A stretch of 64,000 nt of DNA, from assembly GCF_016862895.1 (NCBI RefSeq), contig NZ_BONV01000012.1, positions 62,001-126,000 on the forward strand, read 5' to 3'. Both the position numbers and the translations under genes were made by a program. This DNA is from Planotetraspora kaengkrachanensis. GTDB lineage: Bacteria > Actinomycetota > Actinomycetes > Streptosporangiales > Streptosporangiaceae. Shown piece after piece: positions 55,113 through 64,000 of the stretch; within the stretch, counting starts at the first letter, position 1; the number at the start of each line of letters is the position of its first letter. Under the pieces are notes generated by a model, which worked only from the letters and a program-made list of their open reading frames with translations, had not been told where the DNA came from and did no database searches.

Positions 55113-56257
55113 GGCCGGCCTTGCTTGCGGCGGTGATCCCGGTGGTCCCGTCGGGGCGTGGACCCGAGGTCGGGCGTCTTGTAGGTGACCAGCGGAACCG
55201 TGGTGGCCACGGGCGTGGCCAGGTCGTGCTCGACGAGGTCAGCGATCACTTGCTCGATGCGCTTGTAGGCCGTGGGGGCCTCCTCGAAGAGCAGCTGACG
55301 GTCGCCGCACACCACCACAGACCCCACCGGCGTACGGCGCAGTTCCTCGACCGTGTGCTTGGCCCGGCCCCGGCGCAGGGCGTCCGCACGCGACATCTTG
55401 CGGCCCGCGCCGTGCGCCACGGAATGGTTGGCGTCCGGACCGGCGTGAGCGGCCACGAGGTAGGAATGGGTGCCTCGCGTACCGGCGATGAGCACGTCAC
55501 GGCCGTCACCCGGCGCCGCCCCCTTGCGGTGCAGGTAGACCCCGTCGCGGATCTCGACCAGGTTGTGGCACTGGTCGACGAGTGGCTCGGTGGGCTCGGC
55601 GCCCAGGGCATGGGCGACCCGGGCGGCCATCAGCCGCCGGTTGAGCGATCCCCAGCGTACGGCCTCGTCATGCATCGCCAGGTAGGCGCCGGGATCAGCG
55701 GCAGGGCCCGCGCCGTGGGCCGCGGTGTGCGCCCGCAGGATCCGTTCGCCCAGCCCTCGGGAACCACTGTGGACGATGAGAACCAGGTCGTCGGCGGCGA
55801 GTCCGAGACGGCTCGCGTGGCCCGGCTCGAAGACTGTCCCGATCCGCGCCAGTTCGACGAAGTGGTTGCCCCGGCCGACCGTCCCGAGGCCTTCGAGGTG
55901 ACCGGCGGGAATGTCACTCCTCACGACGGCCCAGGCCGGGTCGTCGGCATCCTGCTCAGGGTCCAGGGCGCGATCGAGGTCGGGGAATCGCGCGGCAAGC
56001 TTCGTGGGTACGGCGCGCTTGAGCTTGATGGGAAACACGGCGATGCCGCAACCGATGTCGGAGCCCACCAGGAACGGATACAACACGGTCGACGCCATGG
56101 CGGCCCCGATGGGGGCGCCCTTGCCGGGGTGCAGGTCCGGCATCGCGGCGACGTGCATCATGCCGTCGAGGGCTGCCACCTGGTGGCACTGCGCGAGGGC
56201 GTCAGACTCGATCCAGCTTGCGGGGGAGGCGAACACGGTGACGGTGGCCGAACCCAT
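55109..56257 (-). CDS. rtcB: RtcB-family RNA ligase paired with PrfH
   Basis: This 382-residue ligase has the GMPDLHPGKG-like MPDLHPGKGAPIGAA start, GSDIGCGIAVF with metal-binding Asp and Cys, GRGNHFVEL with its Asn and His, and SGSRGLGERI. AHGAGRKMSRADA carries the His that takes GMP. It joins RNA 2',3'-cyclic phosphate ends to 5'-OH ends with GTP and Mn2+. ATG at 56257 gives the normal N-terminus; upstream in-frame Met codons at 56347 and 56359 add residues without family likeness. It is coupled to prfH. Confidence 0.92.
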   Translation of the reverse strand: MGSATVTVFASPASWIESDALAQCHQVAALDGMMHVAAMPDLHPGKGAPIGAAMASTVLYPFLVGSDIGCGIAVFPIKLKRAVPTKLAARFPDLDRALDPEQDADDPAWAVVRSDIPAGHLEGLGTVGRGNHFVELARIGTVFEPGHASRLGLAADDLVLIVHSGSRGLGERILRAHTAAHGAGPAADPGAYLAMHDEAVRWGSLNRRLMAARVAHALGAEPTEPLVDQCHNLVEIRDGVYLHRKGAAPGDGRDVLIAGTRGTHSYLVAAHAGPDANHSVAHGAGRKMSRADALRRGRAKHTVEELRRTPVGSVVVCGDRQLLFEEAPTAYKRIEQVIADLVEHDLATPVATTVPLVTYKTPDLGSTPRRDHRDHRRKQGRP

Positions 56258-56549
56258 GGCAGGGGCGGACGGCGGCAGGGACTCCTGCCGGGAGTGTTGC
56301 TGAGACAAAGAGCTCTCTTCGCTGAAAAGGGTACGGGCGGACGGCATTACGGCGCGCATCGGCGCCGTGGCATCTTGGAGAAGCGAGGTGTTGTCCGTCA
56401 GAGCATCATGGACACCACTTTCCTTGAGCCCACCAGGCGAGGCAAACGGTTTTCGGGCGAATAGGCCTGTATGCCGCGGCACCGATGGTGATTGCCCCGT
56501 CTTCCGTTCACAATTGGGTGGATTTCGCCGACGGAAGGGCAGCCCTGTC

Positions 56550-57077
56550 ATGAAGCGATTCCTGCGCCTCGCACTGACGGCGGCGGCAAGCATCCTGCTA
56601 CCGGCGGCGCTGGCCGACGCGCCCGTCACACCGGCGGCGGCAGCCGTCCCGTCCGCCGTCTACATCAGGCCGCTGACGGCAGGCATGGACAGGCACGTCG
56701 GGGTACAAGGGGGGCTCGGTTACGGAGCCCCGGTGAACACGCTCACCGGCAACCCTCTGGTGTGGGACATGACCGTCGTCTCCACCTATCAGGGATTCCA
56801 GGTGGTCACCTTGGCCGTCATCGGAACGCCGTTGTGCCTCGGCAAGGTGCCCACCCCGGCGACGAGCACGGCGGTGGTCCTGTACGGCTGTGACAACGGG
56901 CCGTACCAGCGGTGGCTGCTTCAGCGCACGTCGACCTACGGCGAGGCGAAGGTGTACTACTTCCGGAGTTTCGTGCAGGGCGTCCCGGGAGACTGCCTCA
57001 AAGTCAATCCCACCGGACCCTCCTCGGTCGGGGCCTGTGTCCCGCATTTCGATGAATACGCCGTCTTCGTCATCTGA
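56550..57077 (+). CDS. Secreted protein with ricin-like/beta-trefoil features
   Basis: This 175-residue protein has a signal peptide (MKRFLRLALTAAASILLPAALADA) with likely cleavage near ADA-PVT. The mature part is beta-rich with three Cys and a QxW-like element in DNGPYQRWLLQ, recalling carbohydrate-binding beta-trefoil lectins, although only one clear repeat is visible. It is divergent from rtcB. An extracellular binding role is inference, and no enzyme domain is attached. Confidence 0.65.
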   Translation: MKRFLRLALTAAASILLPAALADAPVTPAAAAVPSAVYIRPLTAGMDRHVGVQGGLGYGAPVNTLTGNPLVWDMTVVSTYQGFQVVTLAVIGTPLCLGKVPTPATSTAVVLYGCDNGPYQRWLLQRTSTYGEAKVYYFRSFVQGVPGDCLKVNPTGPSSVGACVPHFDEYAVFVI

Positions 57078-57095
57078 CAAATAGTCTCGGCTTTC

Positions 57096-57338
57096 ATGCG
57101 CTTGACGGATCGGCTGGCGGACGTGTTCAAGCTCTTCGGGCCGACGCAGGACCGGCCTCGAAGGGTGCGAGTCGTCAGCGCGGCGGCTCTCGCCCAGGCC
57201 TGTACGGCCGGCCGAGCCGTACGCGCCCGGGAGGGTGAGGGTCTGGTCGTGCCCGCCAGGCTGGTGCGTGAGCTGTGCCGCGGCGGGCGTGAGCAGGTCG
57301 ACCCGCGTGGGCTGACGATCGAGGGTGCCAGGGTTTGA
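57096..57338 (+). pseudogene. Truncated N-terminus of a pentapeptide-repeat-type protein
   Basis: The 80 codons read VPARLVRELCRGGREQVDPRGLTIEGARV, which is the typical lead-in to the LxLRxA pentapeptide repeats of actinomycete membrane-associated proteins, then stop. The repeats are not found downstream in any frame. It follows the secreted-protein gene by 18 bases. Either it is a cut remnant or a chance frame; the former is favoured by the wording of the last 25 residues. Confidence 0.35.
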
Positions 57339-57552
57339 CCAGCAGCTCGTGAAGAGGACGGCATCGCTCGACAGCACCGCGCCGCCGGACGCGCATGCGC
57401 GGTCTGGCCCGCGCCCTCGCACCGACGCCGCAGAGAACCCGTTTGGCCGCTGTCCGCATCACGGCAAGGGGTGCCGAGCACAGCCGGTTTGGAGTTAGAC
57501 CTGCTGGGCGCCTATCGGCGGCGTTCAAAGACTCCAACAGGTCGAGCGGGGC

Positions 57553-58774
57553 TCAGGGCCAGGCCATGACCAGTTGGCCGTGCCGCTTGCGGAAGATCCG
57601 GCCGACAGATGGATTCGGCACTGTGGCGCCCACGGGGTAGAAGCTGAAGGTCGGCTCGGGCCGGTGCCGCCATGCGCGATCCCAGACATGGATTTGATCA
57701 TGGAGCAGGCGAGCGAGCTCGACACCGCGCGGACCGTGTCCGTATGCCCCAAGTTTGTGATGTACCGCCGCGGTCGCATGGTGCTGGACATCGCGACGGG
57801 TGAGGTAGGCGAAGCTGTCGCGAGTGATGAGGGCCGGGCATTGCCAGCGCAAAGCGGTCTGGACGAGATGGCGGTCTCGATCCGGGTCCTGCCAGATCAT
57901 GCCGAACTTGTCATCCACCGTGGCCAGCCACAGGCTGAGCGGGTCGAACGGCTCTCCCCTGACGACCTCAACACCGGTCCACAGCTCGGTACGGGGTTCG
58001 ACCAGCGCCAGGCCGAGCGCGTCGACGTTGAGTTCGGGGCCGTCTTCGATGGTCAGCGTGACCGCTCCGTCCGCGAGGATGGCTTCCTGATTCTTGTACG
58101 CTCCGGCACCCTGCATAGGGATGAACCCGCACACCGTGGCGTCCAGACCCTGAAATCGGTCGCCTTCCCGGGTGAAGGTGATGCTTCTGCTGATCGTGGC
58201 GAAGCGCAGGGGAACCACCATCCGCCCGCCTGGAGCCAGCAGCCGTCCCCAGGGGCAGTCCCAGGCGCCGACGGTCACCAGGATGGCGTCGAAGGGGCCT
58301 GTACTCGTCGGCGGCGTGCTCGCCGTCCCCGAGAACGACCTTGACCTGCGGGTAGCCGGTGTCAGCCAGGAAGCGAGCCGCCCGCTCGGTGACCCAGGGA
58401 TCGATGTCGACGGTCAGCACAAATCCATCTGGACCGACGATTTCGGCGATGAGCGCGGCGTTGTATCCGCCCGAACCGATCTCCAGGACCCGTGCTCCAC
58501 GGGTCAATTGGGCGGACTCGAGCATCTCGGCTTGCAACCAGGGAGCGCTGATGGAACTGGTCGCCTTGCCGTCAGAGTCGCGTTTGGTGATGACCACGTC
58601 CCGGGCTGAATAGGCGGCGTCGATCGGCGCTTCCGGCGCGAACCTTTCCCGGGGGACCTTCGCGAAGGCCGCGGCGACCTCGGGGGAGCGAATGGAACCC
58701 CGCTCCCTGAGTGCGGCGACCAGATCGCCGCGCAGGCGATCGGTGGACTCGGATGGAGAAGCGTCGACGGCCAC
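57553..58774 (-). pseudogene. FxLD-type protein-L-isoaspartate-like methyltransferase, frameshifted
   Basis: The N-terminal frame carries RERFAPEAPIDAAYS and the SAM motif VLEIGSGGYNAALIAEIVG, up to LGDGEHAADEY. An extra base near 58300 moves the continuation FDAILVTVGAWDCPWGRLL to the next frame, which runs to 57553 and includes the C-terminal extension with LVMAWP-type ending. The whole matches methyltransferases of FxLD-motif lanthipeptide systems, PCMT relatives acting on a ribosomal peptide. No precursor peptide or lanthionine synthetase is in view. GTG at 58774 is the probable start; no strong ribosome site was seen. Confidence 0.75.
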
Positions 58775-58839
58775 TCGCCCGACGCTAGCCCTCGTGGAGG
58801 CGGTCAGCGTACGAACACGCCACTCCGTGAGATGTTCCG

Positions 58840-59183
58840 TTACGAGCGGTGCGGATCGAAGACCTTGGTCAGGTCGATGCCGAGTTCGCCCTGTTCTCCT
58901 TCGCGCCAACCGGCACGCGCGGCGGACTCGATCCGATCAGCCGCGGCCGGCAGTCGCAGACACGACACCCGCTCGTCATGCTCATCGCCCCAGTAGAACC
59001 ACAAGAACGCCAGATGGACGAAGACACGACGCATCCGGCACCGACCGTCCATGACCTCCAACGCCGGCCGACCATACTGATCAGCGATCAAACCGTCGTG
59101 ACCTCACGCTCCCGGAGCATGTCCCGCAGATCCATCAGAAGATCCTGCTGATAGACCCGCTGCCGCTCACGAATGCCGTCCAC
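58840..59183 (-). pseudogene. Small hypothetical gene split by a frameshift
   Basis: One frame reads IRERQRVYQQDLLMDLRDML then REREVTTV and stops; the next frame continues at once with IADQYGRPALEVMDGRCR and VFVHLAFLWFYWGDEHDERV, and ends at 58840. Joined at ~59092 (GTTTGATC in place of a GTGATC-like sequence) they give ~115 residues of coherent helical and aromatic sequence. The family is not recognised. Confidence 0.45.
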
Positions 59184-59753
59184 CGAGATGCCCTTTCGAC
59201 TCGAACCACATCACACGCCCTCCAACAGCAGAGCAACGTCGCTGAGGAGAAGGCCCCTCACGGCGCAAGATCTGTCATCGCGGAGCACCTTCCGGCTCGT
59301 CGGCGGTGATCGGGCGGTTCTGGAGCCCGCGAGGCTTGCCACTGCAGTGCGACGGCAGCGGTTCCCCTCCCGGGCCCCAGAACGGAAGGGGCTGGACCAT
59401 GTACAGGGGGGAAGAACACGGCCCGGGGGTGCACGGTCGGCCGGCAGCGACGCTTCTCACTACGCGTGTACTGCCAGCTGATCCACCTGAGACGTTAGGT
59501 TGTGGCCCATGGCCAGCGGTACGCCGATTCGCCGCCGCTTCTTGGCCACTTCCGCGCGCGTCCACTGCGCCGCGTTATCGAATGCGCCCTTTGCTTAGTT
59601 TCATGCGATGCGCCGTACGTCGCCCTGCAGCATTTCTCCACGTGAGACGGAGATCCAACAAGGCTTCGCCATCCGCTCCGCGCAGGCCACATGCCGCCCG
59701 GGCCGGGGCCGCCTCACCGCCGTGGCTGTCGCCAATGACGCACTGGCGATGCG
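59184..59753. other. Gene-free stretch between decayed genes and the creatininase gene
   Basis: About 570 bases without a frame that looks coding on either strand. No repeats or RNA features were recognised. Confidence 0.4.
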
Positions 59754-60476
59754 CTACAGCGACTGTCCACCCGCAAGTACGTCAAGTGTCCCGGCGAAAT
59801 CGGCGGTGAGGCTGGTCAGGACTGCCTTGCCCTTCTCATCGGTGCCCAGGGAAGGTCGGCCGATCACTCCAGTCTCTGTGTACGCCCGGAGGCCCTGGAC
59901 GAGCAGGTGAGGCCGTTCGGCCGTGTGATCCGCGTTCTGGTAGCTCTCACGCACCTGGTCGGGGCACAGGTGCAGCAGCAGGGAGATCTCGATCTCCCCT
60001 GCGTGCATGTCGTCATGCGCGTCGGTCACCAGACCCGCGGCCTCCCTCGCCCGTGCCCAGTCGTCACGGCTGGGATAGAGAGCCATGCGCGGCCGTACGA
60101 CGTTGGCCTCCTGGACGATGTTCGAGAGCACGTAGTTTCCGCCGTGCCCGTTGACGACGACGAGTTGCTCGATCCCAGATCGTCCGAGGGAATCGGCGAT
60201 GTCGGTGATGACCGCGATCAGAGTCCGGGAGCTGATGCTGACCGTGCCGGCCCATCCTGCATGTTCGTGTGAACACGCGATGGTGATCGGCGGCAACAGC
60301 AGCAGCTGGTACTCATCGGCGAGCGCACGGGCGATTCCGCAAGCGATCAAAGTGTCGGTTGTCAGAGGCAGATGGGAACCATGCTGCTCGAAGCTGCCGA
60401 CCGGCAGAACCGCGACGGTGGCTCCGCGTTCTGCTTCCTCGGTCGTCGTAGCCGCTGTCACTAGGTGCATGACCAT
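59754..60476 (-). CDS. Creatininase-family amidohydrolase
   Basis: This 240-residue creatininase/MftE-like protein has PVGSFEQHGSHLPLTTD, where Glu, His and Asp bind metal. CSHEHAGWAGTVS follows, then VVNGHGGNY and HAGEIEISLLL complete the metal site. All ligands appear present. The family includes creatinine amidohydrolases and peptide-trimming enzymes such as MftE. No mycofactocin genes are nearby. Its start overlaps the end of the regulator gene by 16 bases, so it is co-expressed with it. Confidence 0.88.
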   Translation of the reverse strand: MVMHLVTAATTTEEAERGATVAVLPVGSFEQHGSHLPLTTDTLIACGIARALADEYQLLLLPPITIACSHEHAGWAGTVSISSRTLIAVITDIADSLGRSGIEQLVVVNGHGGNYVLSNIVQEANVVRPRMALYPSRDDWARAREAAGLVTDAHDDMHAGEIEISLLLHLCPDQVRESYQNADHTAERPHLLVQGLRAYTETGVIGRPSLGTDEKGKAVLTSLTADFAGTLDVLAGGQSL

Positions 60477-61726
60477 ATTCTGGGCGCGGTGAGCGCCAGT
60501 GCCGCGTGGAATTGTGCGACTTCGGCCGGCGGCGCGGACACTCCCGCCAGCCGACGGTCGAGAGTCTGCAACGCCCGGATGAGCCGCACGGACCCACCTC
60601 CGGCAGCCGATGCCAGCACGGCCGTACCCTCCACGGCTGCCTCCTCAACACGGCCGTCTCCCACGTAGGCGAGTGCCAGCCAGGCGCGCGCGAGCTGCAC
60701 GTCCTGGCGGAAGTCGGCGGGCCAGGCCACGAGGGCTTCCTGGAGCAGAGCCGCTGCTTCTGACGGCCGTCTCAGCAGCAGCAGGCAGTACGCCTCGTGG
60801 GCCTGGACATAAGCAGGAATGCAATGGTGACCAATGGCCACCGGGTCATCGTCGGTGCCGTCGTCTTGGGCGCGCTCGACGAGTTGGTGAGCCTCCTCCA
60901 GAGCCTTCGCACAGGCCCGCGAATCACCCGCGAGCGCGTGGCTGTGGGCCAGTCGTAGGGCGCTCAGCGCACGATCCCTTGCGGGCGCGACTGCCGCTTT
61001 CCGGGCTTCCGTTGCGAGATCACGTGCGCCGCGTGCATCGCACCGTTCGGCTGCTCGTTGGGCCTGGCGCATGAGGACGTACGCTTCCATCGCCGCGTCA
61101 TTCGCCTCGCGGGCAAGATCGAGCGCGTAGCCGAGCCAGAATGCGGCTGCCTCACCCGAACCGATGTTCTCCGCGGTCCAGCTGGCGAATTCAGCCCAGC
61201 GCGCCTCAACTCCGAGCAGTCCTCTCCGCACCAGGGCGTCAGCGCGAAGCCGGTGATCGCGAATCACGTCTATCTCGCGTGTGACCGTGTTGTGTATCCG
61301 GTACGGCCCGAAGGCGTTATGGGAGGACGAGAGGATGTGAAGCAAGCCGCCCCAGTGGGGAATGAGGTCAGGATCGACCTTGATCACGGGGGTTCGTGCC
61401 GCGGCCCCGTCGAGGGGCGAAGGACTCTCCAAGTGGGCGAGAACTCCCGACGAGGCAGCGTTCTCAGCCGACTTGAAAAGTCGTGTAGCAGGCTCGCCGA
61501 ACATGTGCTCCAAGATGCGCCGGGTATCGCGTTGCGGCGCCCGGGACAAGTCCCCACCCATCCATCGGTCGAAACTACGCCTCGAGACGGCGACATTCGC
61601 CAGCACAGGCTCACCGGTCAGTTGGGCCAGTTCCCGCGCCGCCTTGGCGAAGTGGATGCTGAAGGTCTCAACCGTTGTCCAGTCACGCTCTTGGACCAGC
61701 TGGCGAAACAGTGTCGGTCGCTTCAC
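60461..61726 (-). CDS. HTH/TPR-type transcriptional regulator
   Basis: This 421-residue protein has an N-terminal XRE-like helical region (FRQLVQERDWTTVETF, then SRRSFDRWMGGDL, as in actinomycete regulators). A long helical C-terminus follows with TPR-like pairs (AAFWLGYALDLAREANDAAM, ALRLAHSHALAGDSRACAKA). GTG at 61726 is chosen because GGGAGGAAACA sits directly before it; the frame runs to 61762 without a better site. It is probably a peptide- or ligand-sensing activator of the coupled creatininase gene. It is divergent from the FHA gene. Confidence 0.8.
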   Translation of the reverse strand: MKRPTLFRQLVQERDWTTVETFSIHFAKAARELAQLTGEPVLANVAVSRRSFDRWMGGDLSRAPQRDTRRILEHMFGEPATRLFKSAENAASSGVLAHLESPSPLDGAAARTPVIKVDPDLIPHWGGLLHILSSSHNAFGPYRIHNTVTREIDVIRDHRLRADALVRRGLLGVEARWAEFASWTAENIGSGEAAAFWLGYALDLAREANDAAMEAYVLMRQAQRAAERCDARGARDLATEARKAAVAPARDRALSALRLAHSHALAGDSRACAKALEEAHQLVERAQDDGTDDDPVAIGHHCIPAYVQAHEAYCLLLLRRPSEAAALLQEALVAWPADFRQDVQLARAWLALAYVGDGRVEEAAVEGTAVLASAAGGGSVRLIRALQTLDRRLAGVSAPPAEVAQFHAALALTAPRIWSCT

Positions 61727-62028
61727 TGTTTCCTCCCAGAAGCGTCCCAGGCCGTACGTCACACGGGGGCGACGGTATCTCGACCTCTCGTTGCCTCTCG
61801 CAGAAAGGCGCTGTGGAAGATGGCATTACAACTGACTGAGCCAAGTTCGGAGGCCAATCGCCCCGCCCTGATGTTCGCCTGACAGAACGGCGCGAACTCA
61901 CTTGCCGAGAAATTTCTCAATCGACGGGCGATCACTCCACCGCCTCCCCACTCGTCGGCGGCCGGGACCGGTCCCGAAGGGCAAGCGGTAGCGTGCGACC
62001 GTCCTGCCGGACTGGAGGGAGCGCGAGG

Positions 62029-62865
62029 GTGACGACCAGAGAATTCGTGCCGCACGTATTGCCGAGTTCCATGCGCAGCCTGGCGAGCGGCGTGCCGCCG
62101 GCACCTCCGGGCACGCTTTTCGCACTGGCCGCGTCCAACGGGTTCGCGGTGCCGCCCAGGAAGTTCACGCTTCATTTCGGCCGCGGTACGGACGACGTCC
62201 ACGTGGCGGTCGGCGTCAACGATCCGTACGTCAGCCGGCTGCAGGGTGTGCTCGTGTGTGACGGCTACGAATGGTGGGTCCGCAACAAAGGCAAGCTGCC
62301 GATCCAACTGCCGGGCGGGGCTCTCCTCTTATCCGGCCACGAACTACTGGTGGAGCCCGGCTATACCCCGCTGCTCATCGGTTCCGCCAAGCGCCGTTCA
62401 CATCTGCTGGAAATCCACGTCGTAGGTTCCCGGACCGCCGATGCCGGCGGCGACCAGCACAACCGGACGAAGGCGCCGGATGTCTACGAGTTGAGCCTGG
62501 CGGAGCGGCTGGTGCTGACCGCGCTCGCCCAGCGATACCTGCGCCAGGAGCGCTATCCACAACCGGTGTCGTGGAACCAGGTGGCCGACGACCTCAACCG
62601 CTTGCCGGACGGCAGGCAGTGGACGCCGAAGATCGCGGCGCACATCGTCGGCGCGGTACGCGAACGGCTGGCGGATGGCCCCGACCCGATCCCCGGCCTC
62701 CGGCGCGAGGACGGGGTCGGCGAACCGGTCGGCAACACGCTGAACCACAACCTGATTCAGGCACTGCTGCGCAGCGCCACGCTGCTGCCGGCGGATCTGC
62801 ACCTGATCGGCGACGGCGACGCCGACGAGAACCCCCACGAGAACCCCGGTGAGAACCATGAGTGA
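62029..62865 (+). CDS. FHA-domain protein with winged-helix-like C-terminus
   Basis: This 278-residue protein has an FHA-type beta-sandwich at ~40-130: LHFGRGTDDVHVAVG with the Gly-Arg, NDPYVSRLQGVLVCDGYEWWV with the Ser-Arg phosphothreonine contacts, and a following RNKGK. After it a helical LSLAERLVLTALAQRYLRQE and VSWNQVADDLNRLPDGRQW module looks winged-helix-like. GTG at 62029 has GGAGGG 9 bases before it. Its end overlaps the Ser/Thr kinase gene by 8 bases, so it is the likely phospho-dependent partner of that kinase. Confidence 0.85.
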   Translation: MTTREFVPHVLPSSMRSLASGVPPAPPGTLFALAASNGFAVPPRKFTLHFGRGTDDVHVAVGVNDPYVSRLQGVLVCDGYEWWVRNKGKLPIQLPGGALLLSGHELLVEPGYTPLLIGSAKRRSHLLEIHVVGSRTADAGGDQHNRTKAPDVYELSLAERLVLTALAQRYLRQERYPQPVSWNQVADDLNRLPDGRQWTPKIAAHIVGAVRERLADGPDPIPGLRREDGVGEPVGNTLNHNLIQALLRSATLLPADLHLIGDGDADENPHENPGENHE

Positions 62866-64000
62866 GATCACTGTGACGTGGCCGGTCGGCGAGGTGGTCG
62901 ACGGCCGCTACAAGGTGACCCGGGTGCACGAGCACGGCGGCATGGGCGTGGTGTACCGGGTCCGGCACCTGGGATGGGACATCGACCTCGCGGTGAAGAG
63001 CCCGCGACCCGATCTGTTCCGCAGTGCGGAGGACCAGCGGCGGTTCGTCGACGAGGCGGAGACGTGGGTGTCGCTCGGGCTGCATCCACACGTGTGCAAC
63101 TGCTACTACGTCCGCGTGCTCGACGGCGTCCCCCGGGTGTTCGCCGAGTACGTCCCGGACGGCAGCCTGCATGACTGGATCGACGACCGGCGGCTCTACG
63201 ACGGCGCCCCAACCGAAAAGCTGGCGCGCATTCTGGACATCGCGATCCAGACCGCGTGGGGACTCGAACACGCCCACGCCCGAGGCCTGGTGCACCGGGA
63301 CGTGAAGCCCGCCAACGTGCTGATCGACGCCCAGGGCGGCACGGTCACCGCGAAGATCACCGACTTCGGCCTTGCTCGGGCACGTGCAATGGCCGCTACA
63401 GTCACCCCCGACGCACCGCCTGGCGCCAGCATTCTGGTGCCCGGCGGCGACGGCATGACCCCGCGGTACGCCTCTCCCGAGCAGGCGGCGGGCGAACCGG
63501 TGGGGCGGCGCACCGACATCTACAGCTTCGCGGTGTCCGTACTGGAGATGTGCATCGGCGGGGCAACGTGGATGGCCGGCCCCGCCGCGGGCGCCGCGCT
63601 CGCCGGCTACCTCGCCGACGTCGCGCCCAGGACCGCTGCGGGCGCCGTGCTCGCCAGCCACCGCACCGAAGACACGCCCGAGCCCACCGCGGGTACCGCG
63701 CTCGCCGACGACGTGCCTGGCACCGCTCTTGCCGGCCACCGTACCGGCGACGCACCAGGCGACGTGACCGGCGACGGGGTCGGCGCTGCCGTCATTCCGC
63801 CGGCCCTCGCCGACCTCCTCGCGCGCTGCCTGCGCCACGAGCCCGCCGACCGGCCGGCCTCCATGGCCGACGTCGCCGCCGAGCTGATCGGCATCTACCA
63901 GGACGTCATCGGCGACACGTACCCGCGCCCGGCGCCTGCGTTGGCCGACCTGCGCACCGACGAGCTCAACAACCGGGCGGTGTCGCTGCTCGACCTCGAC
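62858..64000 (+). CDS. Serine/threonine protein kinase (C-terminus beyond window)
   Basis: About 381 codons are inside the window. The eukaryotic-type kinase domain has Gly loop HEHGGMGVVYR, catalytic Lys in DLAVKSPR, HRDVKPANVLID with the catalytic Asp and Asn, TDFGLARA, and PRYASPEQAAG. Between the SVLEMCIGG helix and PPALADLLARCLRHEPADRP there is an Ala/Gly/Thr-rich insert of ~75 residues with GTALA-type repeats, unusual at this place. The domain ends near 330 and a C-terminal part continues past the right edge. ATG at 62858 overlaps the FHA gene by 8 bases, so the two are coupled. Confidence 0.9.
   Translation, partial: MSEITVTWPVGEVVDGRYKVTRVHEHGGMGVVYRVRHLGWDIDLAVKSPRPDLFRSAEDQRRFVDEAETWVSLGLHPHVCNCYYVRVLDGVPRVFAEYVPDGSLHDWIDDRRLYDGAPTEKLARILDIAIQTAWGLEHAHARGLVHRDVKPANVLIDAQGGTVTAKITDFGLARARAMAATVTPDAPPGASILVPGGDGMTPRYASPEQAAGEPVGRRTDIYSFAVSVLEMCIGGATWMAGPAAGAALAGYLADVAPRTAAGAVLASHRTEDTPEPTAGTALADDVPGTALAGHRTGDAPGDVTGDGVGAAVIPPALADLLARCLRHEPADRPASMADVAAELIGIYQDVIGDTYPRPAPALADLRTDELNNRAVSLLDLD

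Overview
The window is high-GC DNA with actinomycete-style genes: GTG starts, GGAGG ribosome binding sites, and tightly overlapping ATGA operons. The family mix (a methyltransferase of the FxLD peptide type, a WXG100-like gene pair, class I P450 genes with a 3Fe-4S ferredoxin, Ser/Thr kinase with FHA partner) suggests a filamentous actinobacterium, perhaps Streptosporangiales. No rRNA or complete tRNA gene was seen, so the genus is not fixed.

Bases 1-25.5 kb form a dense defence-type island. It holds a SNF2/RapA helicase resembling DrmD of DISARM (cut by the left edge), a DUF4352 membrane protein, and an unrecognised coiled-coil protein. Next comes a tight three-gene operon: a UPF1-like SF1 helicase with a degenerate phospholipase-D-like tail and zinc ribbon, a 1291-residue tandem dynamin-like GTPase, and a second dynamin-like GTPase. 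Then follow an McrBC pair, a SNF2 helicase, and a divergent RapA-like helicase ending in a DUF3883-like domain that lacks its usual acidic residue. The helicase plus double-dynamin operon (5845-14205, perhaps with the gene at 3584) is the best candidate here for an undescribed system: a nucleic-acid motor coupled to membrane-acting GTPases.

Bases 25.5-33.7 kb are a patchwork of scars. There are 3' halves of tRNA-Arg(CCT) and tRNA-Gly(TCC), a frameshifted NUDIX gene, a frame-disturbed kinase, a frameshifted phosphotransferase-like gene and an HD-domain fragment. Among them sit an intact UDP-glucose dehydrogenase and a WXG100-like / large helical protein / lipoprotein trio. A second tRNA-Arg anticodon-arm fragment at 53.7 kb and an integrase N-terminal remnant at 43.3 kb support repeated integration and excision.

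Bases 33.8-53.2 kb are mostly metabolic and accessory. They carry an frdABCD operon, an SDR without the catalytic Tyr, a TetR repressor with two operator-like palindromes in front of a divergent YhgE/DUF3533-like membrane protein, a HEAT-repeat protein, a class II glutamine amidotransferase, a DUF2235 hydrolase, a DHA2 exporter, a ferredoxin / ferredoxin reductase / P450 operon, and a GMC oxidoreductase.

Bases 53.9-64 kb hold an rtcB-prfH-DUF6933 RNA-repair and ribosome-rescue operon, a small secreted protein, several decayed genes (pentapeptide-repeat fragment, frameshifted FxLD methyltransferase, frameshifted small gene), a regulator-creatininase pair, and an FHA-Ser/Thr kinase pair that runs off the right edge.
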